Below are positions 7,115 to 11,552 of a stretch of 15,777 nucleotides of DNA, piece by piece. Within the stretch, counting starts at the first letter, position 1, and every line of letters begins with the position of its first letter. Below the pieces are notes generated by a model that did not search any database, was not told the DNA's origin, and saw only the letters and a list, made by a program, of their open reading frames with translations. Origin of the DNA: Clostridium sp. CAG:590 (GTDB lineage: Bacteria; Bacillota; Clostridia; Lachnospirales; Lachnospiraceae); NCBI GenBank assembly GCA_000431135.1, contig HF987759.1:1-15777 (forward strand), given 5' to 3'. The position numbers and the translations under genes were made by a program.

Positions 7115-8611
7115 TTAATCTCTCCGGAACAGATCACGTGTATAGACTTTGTCTTTTACGGAATCTAATTTGTCACTGTAACGGTTTGCAATGATCGCGT
7201 TGCTTTGCGCCTTGAATTCATCAAGGTCATTTACTACTTTTGAACCGAAGAATGTACTTCCGTTTTCTAAGGTTGGTTCGTAAATGATTACATTTGCACC
7301 CTTTGCTTTGATTCGTTTCATGACACCCTGTATGGATGACTGACGGAAGTTGTCTGAATTGGATTTCATGGTCAGGCGATAGACACCGATCGTAACTTCT
7401 TTTTCGGCAGATGGGTTATATGTGTTGTTAGTACCGTCTGCACCACTGTAAGAGTAATATCCGGCAATGTCTAATACGCGGTCTGCAATGAAATCTTTTC
7501 TTGTCCGGTTACTCTCTACGATTGCTTCAATCAGATTCTCCGGAACGTCTTTGTAATTTGCTAATAACTGTTTGGTATCTTTTGGTAAACAATAGCCGCC
7601 GTAACCAAAGGATGGATTATTGTAATGGGAACCGATTCTTGGATCTAAACAGATGCCATCAATGATCTGTTGCGTGTTTAATCCTTTGGATTCTGCATAA
7701 GTATCTAATTCGTTAAAGTAAGAAACCCGCAAGGCAAGATAAGTATTAGCAAATAATTTTACGGCTTCTGCTTCCGTGAATCCCATGAATAGAGTATCGA
7801 TATTCTTCTTGATCGCACCTTCCTGTAATAAAGAAGCAAATGTTTTGGCAGAATTTACCAGTCTTTCATTTTCTAAATCTGTTCCGACAATAATACGGGA
7901 TGGATATAAGTTGTCGTATAAAGCTTTGGATTCACGTAAAAACTCCGGGCTGAATATAATATTATCTGTATGATATTTTTCGCGAACCGATTTGGTATAC
8001 CCAACAGGGATTGTGGATTTGATCACCATGATCGCATCCGGATTAACGGATAATACCAATTCGATAACAGCTTCAACCGCACTGGTATCAAAATAATTCT
8101 TCTGGGAATCATAATTGGTTGGGGCTGCAATAACAACAAAGTCAGCATTTTTGTATGCAGCTTCTCCGTCGATTGTAGCGGTCAGATCCAGATCTTTATT
8201 GGCAAGATATTTTTCAATATAATCATCCTGAATAGGGGAGATTCGGTTGTTGATCTTCTCGACTTTCTCAGGAATGATATCAACGGCAGTAACATGGTTA
8301 TGCTGGGATAACAGTGTAGCAATAGATAATCCTACATAGCCGGTTCCGGCAATCGCAATGTTGAGTGGAGAGGCTTTTTCTAAGTTCTTTCCATTCCCGT
8401 TTTCTGTAAAAATGTCAGTTGGATCAAAATGCAAAGCCGCTGATAAAGAGGTCAATTGCTGTAAAGATGGTACATATTCACCGGATTCAATATGACTGAT
8501 CATCGTACGATTGATTCCGGTTGTATCCGCTAACTGTTGCTGTGACAGATTCATATGTTTTCTGCCATCTGTTACTAATTCGCTGATTTTGGATAAAGAT
8601 AATTCTTTCAT
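7115..8611 (-). CDS. ugd: UDP-glucose 6-dehydrogenase with N-terminal XRE helix-turn-helix domain
   Basis: This 498-residue protein joins an XRE DNA-binding domain (residues about 8-66, LSQQQLADTTGINRTMISHIE) to a full UDP-glucose 6-dehydrogenase from about residue 82. That enzyme oxidises UDP-glucose to UDP-glucuronate using two NAD+, feeding capsule or polysaccharide synthesis. The NAD motif GTGYVG is at 89-94. VIKSTIPVGYT, FSPEFLRES and EAEAVKLFANTYLA follow, then the catalytic cysteine C341 in FGYGGYCLPKDTKQL. That last motif is of the short E. coli/Klebsiella Ugd type (about 390 residues), so the roughly 80 extra N-terminal residues are an addition. The frame is continuous, with a GAGGT ribosome site before the ATG, so the fusion is not an annotation artefact. 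Related GDP-mannose or UDP-ManNAc dehydrogenases are less likely. No polysaccharide genes adjoin it. Enzyme activity is well supported; DNA-binding autoregulation is inferred. Confidence 0.93.
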   Translation of the reverse strand: MKELSLSKISELVTDGRKHMNLSQQQLADTTGINRTMISHIESGEYVPSLQQLTSLSAALHFDPTDIFTENGNGKNLEKASPLNIAIAGTGYVGLSIATLLSQHNHVTAVDIIPEKVEKINNRISPIQDDYIEKYLANKDLDLTATIDGEAAYKNADFVVIAAPTNYDSQKNYFDTSAVEAVIELVLSVNPDAIMVIKSTIPVGYTKSVREKYHTDNIIFSPEFLRESKALYDNLYPSRIIVGTDLENERLVNSAKTFASLLQEGAIKKNIDTLFMGFTEAEAVKLFANTYLALRVSYFNELDTYAESKGLNTQQIIDGICLDPRIGSHYNNPSFGYGGYCLPKDTKQLLANYKDVPENLIEAIVESNRTRKDFIADRVLDIAGYYSYSGADGTNNTYNPSAEKEVTIGVYRLTMKSNSDNFRQSSIQGVMKRIKAKGANVIIYEPTLENGSTFFGSKVVNDLDEFKAQSNAIIANRYSDKLDSVKDKVYTRDLFRRD

Positions 8612-8632
8612 AATGATACCTCACTCTTAAAA

Positions 8633-8649
8633 TGTTATTAAATATAACA
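8633..8649. promoter_or_regulatory. Operator-like palindrome O1 of the XRE-Ugd gene
   Basis: TGTTA-N7-TAACA lies between the predicted transcription start and the start codon at 8611. In fact six bases match in each arm (TGTTAT/ATAACA). The same format recurs at 8728-8744, beyond the promoter. Confidence 0.6.
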
Positions 8650-8675
8650 AAATATGATAACCTTTCAATAATGAC

Positions 8676-8704
8676 ATCATATCATTTAACATAAAATAAA
8701 GCAA
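8676..8704 (-). promoter_or_regulatory. ugd: Promoter of the XRE-Ugd gene
   Basis: On the minus strand, TTGCTT (8704-8699) is followed after exactly 17 bases by TATGAT (8681-8676). Transcription would begin near 8669, leaving a leader of about 58 bases that contains palindrome O1. Confidence 0.75.
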
Positions 8705-8727
8705 GAGAAGATTTGCTCAAAACAAAA

Positions 8728-8744
8728 TGTTATTATTCGTAACA
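8728..8744. promoter_or_regulatory. Operator-like palindrome O2 of the XRE-Ugd gene
   Basis: TGTTA-N7-TAACA lies 23 bases upstream of the -35 box. It shares arm sequence and spacing with O1 (8633-8649). The centres are 95 bp apart, close to nine helical turns, which would suit looping between bound dimers. Confidence 0.6.
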
Positions 8745-8819
8745 ACGTACGCTTGTATAGGAAAAGAATACGTTTTAATCCGGAAGAAAATTGTACTTTA
8801 TTTTTCAGATCACTTAGGG

Positions 8820-8862
8820 TATAATCAGTATAGGTGTGCAGGTGCGCATATAACTTCACCTG
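8820..8862 (+). promoter_or_regulatory. fba: fba -10 box and leader hairpin
   Basis: A perfect TATAAT at 8820-8825 is the likely -10 box of fba, but no convincing -35 is seen at 16-18 bases upstream. In the leader, CAGGTG (8839-8844) and CACCTG (8857-8862) can pair around a 12-base loop. No known riboswitch is recognised. Confidence 0.45.
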
Positions 8863-8892
8863 TAATATTTATAACAAATGGAGGAATGATTC

Positions 8893-9756
8893 ATGTTAGT
8901 TTCAGCAACAGAAATGTTAAAGAAGGCCAAAGCTGGTCATTATGCAGTTGGTCAGTTCAACATCAACAATCTTGAGTGGACAAAGTCAATTCTTTTAACA
9001 GCAGAGGAGTTAAAGAGCCCGGTTATCTTAGGTGTATCTGAAGGTGCCGGTAAGTATATGACAGGTTTCAAGACTGTTGCAGCTATGGTTAAGGCTATGG
9101 ATGAAGAGTTGGGAATTACAGTTCCTGTAGCACTTCATTTAGATCATGGTACTTATGAAGGATGTTATAAGTGTATTAAGGCTGGATTTACTTCTATCAT
9201 GTTTGATGGATCTCATTATCCATTCGAAGAGAACCTTGCAAAGTCTACAGAGTTGGTTAATGTAGCTCATAACTTAGGTCTTTCTATCGAGTGTGAAGTA
9301 GGATCAATCGGTGGAGAAGAAGACGGCGTTGTTGGTATGGGCGAGTGTGCTGATCCGGAAGAGTGTAAGACAATCGCTGATCTTGGCGTAGATATGTTAG
9401 CTGCAGGTATCGGTAATATTCATGGTAAGTATCCTGCAAACTGGAAGGGATTAAGCTTCGAGACATTGGATGCAATCCAGGCTAAGACCGGTGAGATGCC
9501 ATTAGTATTACACGGCGGTACAGGTATGCCTGCTGATATGATCAAGAAAGCAATCGAACTTGGCGTTTCTAAGATCAACGTTAATACAGAGTGTCAGTTA
9601 TCTTTCCAGGAAGCTACACGTAAGTACATTGAGGCTGGTAAGGACTTAGAGGGTAAAGGATTTGATCCTCGTAAGTTATTAGCTCCGGGTGCTGAAGCAA
9701 TCAAGGCTACTGTAAAAGAGAAGATGGAATTATTCGGATCTGTAGGTAAGGCCTGA
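8893..9756 (+). CDS. fba: Class II fructose-1,6-bisphosphate aldolase
   Basis: This zinc enzyme interconverts fructose 1,6-bisphosphate with dihydroxyacetone phosphate and glyceraldehyde 3-phosphate, in glycolysis and gluconeogenesis in the cytoplasm. The 287-residue length is typical of the short Gram-positive class II enzymes (FbaA/GatY-like). Key motifs are LHLDHG, with the catalytic aspartate D84 and zinc ligand H85, then ECEVGSIGGEEDG, GNIHGKY (H177) and LHGGTGMP (H207), the last two also supplying zinc ligands. GGAGG lies eight bases before the ATG. It has its own promoter candidate and a strong terminator, so it appears to be a single-gene unit. Tagatose-bisphosphate aldolase is a close relative, but there are no galactitol or tagatose genes beside it, so glycolytic Fba is preferred. 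Confidence 0.95.
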   Translation: MLVSATEMLKKAKAGHYAVGQFNINNLEWTKSILLTAEELKSPVILGVSEGAGKYMTGFKTVAAMVKAMDEELGITVPVALHLDHGTYEGCYKCIKAGFTSIMFDGSHYPFEENLAKSTELVNVAHNLGLSIECEVGSIGGEEDGVVGMGECADPEECKTIADLGVDMLAAGIGNIHGKYPANWKGLSFETLDAIQAKTGEMPLVLHGGTGMPADMIKKAIELGVSKINVNTECQLSFQEATRKYIEAGKDLEGKGFDPRKLLAPGAEAIKATVKEKMELFGSVGKA

Positions 9757-9787
9757 GAATCATCCAATTCATTGGATAGATGAATGT

Positions 9788-9826
9788 AAGACCACTGCAT
9801 GTCGTAAGACATGTGGTGGTCTTTTT
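9788..9826 (+). terminator. Intrinsic terminator of fba
   Basis: AAGACCAC-TG-CATGTC (9788-9803) pairs with GACATG-TG-GTGGTCTT (9808-9823) around a GTAA loop. The two central pairs are G-T wobbles. CTTTTT follows at once (9821-9826). Confidence 0.92.
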
Positions 9827-9896
9827 GCGTAGACAACGAGCCGACCACCATTAGATAAAGTTTGAGTTAGTACGATACACGAATAAGAATGGATAT

Positions 9897-9936
9897 AAAA
9901 AGGACGCTATTACAATCTCTTGTAATAGCGTCCTTT
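9897..9936 (-). terminator. Intrinsic terminator of the tRNA-Pro gene
   Basis: A perfect 17-bp inverted repeat (9899-9915 and 9920-9936) encloses a 4-base loop. On the minus strand it is followed by a run of T (AAAAA at 9897-9901 on the plus strand). It starts about five bases beyond the tRNA 3' end. Confidence 0.9.
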
Positions 9937-9941
9937 GATCG

Positions 9942-10015
9942 TCGGGGCGACGGGATTCGAACCCACGACCTCTTAGTCCCGAACCAAGCGCTCTACCAAG
10001 CTGAGCCACGCCCCG
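9942..10015 (-). tRNA. tRNA-Pro, anticodon CGG
   Basis: On the minus strand the 74 bases fold as a cloverleaf. The acceptor arm is CGGGGCG/CGCCCCG, the D arm region is GCTCAGCTTGGTAGAGC, and the T arm carries GGGTTCGAATCCC. The anticodon loop TTCGGGA gives anticodon CGG (9979-9981), which reads proline codon CCG, and G37 fits proline tRNAs. The discriminator base is A. CCA is not encoded: the next bases are CG. The gene is monocistronic between its own promoter and terminator. Confidence 0.95.
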
Positions 10016-10057
10016 AAGTGAGAAATGATATCTTCATTAAGAAAGCTCACTTGATAG

Positions 10058-10086
10058 ATTATATACTTATACATTCCAAAATGCAA
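10058..10086 (-). promoter_or_regulatory. Promoter of tRNA-Pro
   Basis: On the minus strand, TTGCAT (10086-10081), a 17-base spacer and TATAAT (10063-10058) form a near-consensus promoter. The A-rich plus-strand stretch at about 10097-10130 is T-rich upstream of this -35 and may act as an UP element. Confidence 0.85.
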
Positions 10087-10128
10087 GCCCTAATCTAAAA
10101 AAAAGGAAAGAACCAAAAAGAAAAGGAA

Positions 10129-10163
10129 AATGTTAACTCTTTTTTGACAAATGGGTTGACATT
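10129..10163. promoter_or_regulatory. BirA-type operator 1
   Basis: AATGTTAAC (10129-10137) and GTTGACATT (10155-10163) form an inverted repeat with one mismatch and a 17-base gap. It matches the known biotin-repressor box of Firmicutes (TGTTAAC-C, 14-16 bases, G-GTTAACA). Its right arm overlaps the -35 box of the downstream promoter. The presence of bioY in the operon supports the assignment. Confidence 0.8.
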
Positions 10164-10184
10164 TGGAAGAAAGTCGGGTATTCT
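10156..10184 (+). promoter_or_regulatory. Promoter of the hydratase-bioY-thiolase/ligase operon
   Basis: TTGACA (10156-10161) is followed after 17 bases by TATTCT (10179-10184). The predicted start is near 10191, between the two BirA-type operators, so binding at either site should block transcription. Confidence 0.65.
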
Positions 10185-10194
10185 TAACCGGATG

Positions 10195-10229
10195 AATGTT
10201 AACTGGTATGATTCGTATAGGTTGACATT
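10195..10229. promoter_or_regulatory. BirA-type operator 2
   Basis: This is a second copy of the box, exactly 66 bp after the first: AATGTTAAC at 10195-10203 and GTTGACATT at 10221-10229, again 17 bases apart. Identity with operator 1 continues through GGA to 10233. The intervening bases differ from operator 1, so the arms appear to be the conserved part. Confidence 0.8.
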
Positions 10230-10248
10230 TGGATGGGAGGTGTGGAAA

Positions 10249-10848
10249 CTGAACGGTTTCTTACAACTGGTAAAGGCATTAGCAGCATACAATGATGGCA
10301 TGTTTGATGGTTATGTGATCGCAAAAGTGTTGTGGAATGTAAGTGGAGAATATGCTTATGTGGAGGCAGCAATGATCAAACAAAAGCCGGGCTATGCAGT
10401 GATACGGGTGACGGGAAGGGATCAGGACAAGAATGAGACGGGGTTTTTACAGATCACGTTATGGAAACCGGGAGAAGTTTCTAAGAAGTGTCCGGAACAG
10501 GAAGGAACGCCGTGTGATCTTGTGCAAAGAATGCCGGAGGATCATTTGGATGCGGATGGTACGATAACGATTGCACAGGAACAGGTTGACCATTACCTGA
10601 ATCTGGTACAGGATACGAACCCGATCCACCGTGGCAGGAATGCGATCGTTCCGGGATTGTATGTCTTGTATGAGTTGCAAAGACGGAAATCGTTGCAGGA
10701 ATTTTTCACAGAACATGCAAGCTATGAGACGGCATTTCACCAGCCATTGCCGGTGGGTGTATGTTGCCGGATCGAAGCAAAGGATGACGGTGTACGGCTT
10801 GTTGTGACAGACACCACCTATTTCACAATTCACAAACGTGTTGAGTAA
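10249..10848 (+). CDS. MaoC-like (hotdog) hydratase-family protein in BirA-controlled operon
   Basis: From the chosen start this is a 199-residue protein. Its C-terminal half resembles MaoC/R-specific enoyl-CoA hydratases. After ITIAQEQVDHYLNLVQ it carries DTNPIH (residues 122-127), the family's catalytic Asp/Asn/His pattern, followed by a glycine-containing helix start (IVPGLYVLYEL). The N-terminal half, about 110 residues, is not recognised and might be a degenerate second hotdog. The role is inferred as hydration or dehydration of an acyl thioester. It is first in the operon, ten bases before the bioY ATG. The start is unusual: GGGAGG (10235-10240) is eight bases before CTG 10249. The ATG at 10192 has no ribosome site and would place operator 2 inside the gene. 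Family call is moderate; substrate unknown. Confidence 0.68.
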   Translation: MNGFLQLVKALAAYNDGMFDGYVIAKVLWNVSGEYAYVEAAMIKQKPGYAVIRVTGRDQDKNETGFLQITLWKPGEVSKKCPEQEGTPCDLVQRMPEDHLDADGTITIAQEQVDHYLNLVQDTNPIHRGRNAIVPGLYVLYELQRRKSLQEFFTEHASYETAFHQPLPVGVCCRIEAKDDGVRLVVTDTTYFTIHKRVE

Positions 10849-10858
10849 GGAGAAAGAT

Positions 10859-11443
10859 ATGGATAAGAAGAAATTATCAACCCCACAGATTACGAAAATT
10901 GCATTGATGGTAGCATTTGTAAGTGCAGCATCTTACCTGCGTATTCCGTTACCGTTTTCAGAGGCTGCGATTACAGGACAGACATTGGCAGTCAACCTGG
11001 TTGCTTTGACCCTGTCGCCGTTAGAGGCATTTATTACACTGCTTTGTTATTGGCTGCTGGGTTTAGTTGGTGCACCGGTATATGGTGGTGCATCGGGTCC
11101 TGGTAAGATGTTTGGTCCGGCGGGTGGATACTTTATCGGATTCATCGTGGCAGTTGTATTGATCGCATGGTTGCGTGGTAAGAAGTACAATATCGTGCGT
11201 TATGCACTTGTGGCAATTCTGATTGGTATTCCGATTATTGACGGAGCAGGATTTGTATGGATGAAATTTGCAGCGGGAATGACATGGAAGGCTGCGTTCT
11301 TTGCAGGATTTGTACCATTTATTCCGTTGGATATCGTGAAGTGTATTGCTGCGGTTCTGATTGCAAAGCCAATTCAGGTTGCGTTCTATGCAATGGAAGA
11401 CAGTATGGGACATGGCGGCAAGAAGAAAGTGGAAGAAGTATAA
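10859..11443 (+). CDS. bioY: Biotin transporter BioY (ECF substrate-binding S component)
   Basis: This 194-residue membrane protein binds and imports biotin, alone or with the shared energy-coupling module EcfAA'T, which is not encoded here. BioY features are ITGQTLAVNLVALTLSP near the N-terminus, then GAPVYGGASGPGKMFGPAGGY, the glycine/proline-rich signature, and several later hydrophobic helices. The C-terminus is short and charged. The ATG at 10859 has AAGGAG six bases upstream; a GTG at 10838 is in frame but overlaps the preceding gene and has no such site. It is the second gene of a unit preceded by two BirA-type operators, so it should be derepressed when biotin is scarce. Confidence 0.93.
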   Translation: MDKKKLSTPQITKIALMVAFVSAASYLRIPLPFSEAAITGQTLAVNLVALTLSPLEAFITLLCYWLLGLVGAPVYGGASGPGKMFGPAGGYFIGFIVAVVLIAWLRGKKYNIVRYALVAILIGIPIIDGAGFVWMKFAAGMTWKAAFFAGFVPFIPLDIVKCIAAVLIAKPIQVAFYAMEDSMGHGGKKKVEEV

Positions 11444-11476
11444 TATGATGGCGTGACTCGCCAAACACCGATAAGT

Positions 11477-11513
11477 AGCAGCTCCTGCAATGGTATTATG
11501 GGGCTGCTTCTTT
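11477..11513 (+). terminator. Intercistronic hairpin with short T-rich tail
   Basis: AGCAGCTCC (11477-11485) pairs with GGGGCTGCT (11500-11508), with one G-T wobble and a 14-base loop. TTCTTT follows (11508-11513). It could be a weak or partial terminator, or a processing stem, lowering expression of the third gene relative to bioY. A smaller stem, TGGCG/CGCCA, lies at 11449-11463. Confidence 0.45.
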
Positions 11514-11552
11514 GCGTATAAAACATAAAATGTGAGCAGAAAGGTATAGAAT

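Noticed and set aside
8727..8975. Open frame of 82 codons upstream of and overlapping the fba start
   Set aside because: It spans the O2 palindrome and the fba -10 box and leader, has no ribosome site and overlaps fba out of frame; it is not gene-like.
9762..9777. Small hairpin ATCCAA-TTCA-TTGGAT after fba as a terminator
   Set aside because: The six-pair stem has no T run after it; the strong terminator is at 9788-9826.
10097..10130. A-rich stretch as a simple-sequence repeat or origin element
   Set aside because: It is irregular and has no DnaA-box cluster; an UP element for the tRNA promoter explains it better.
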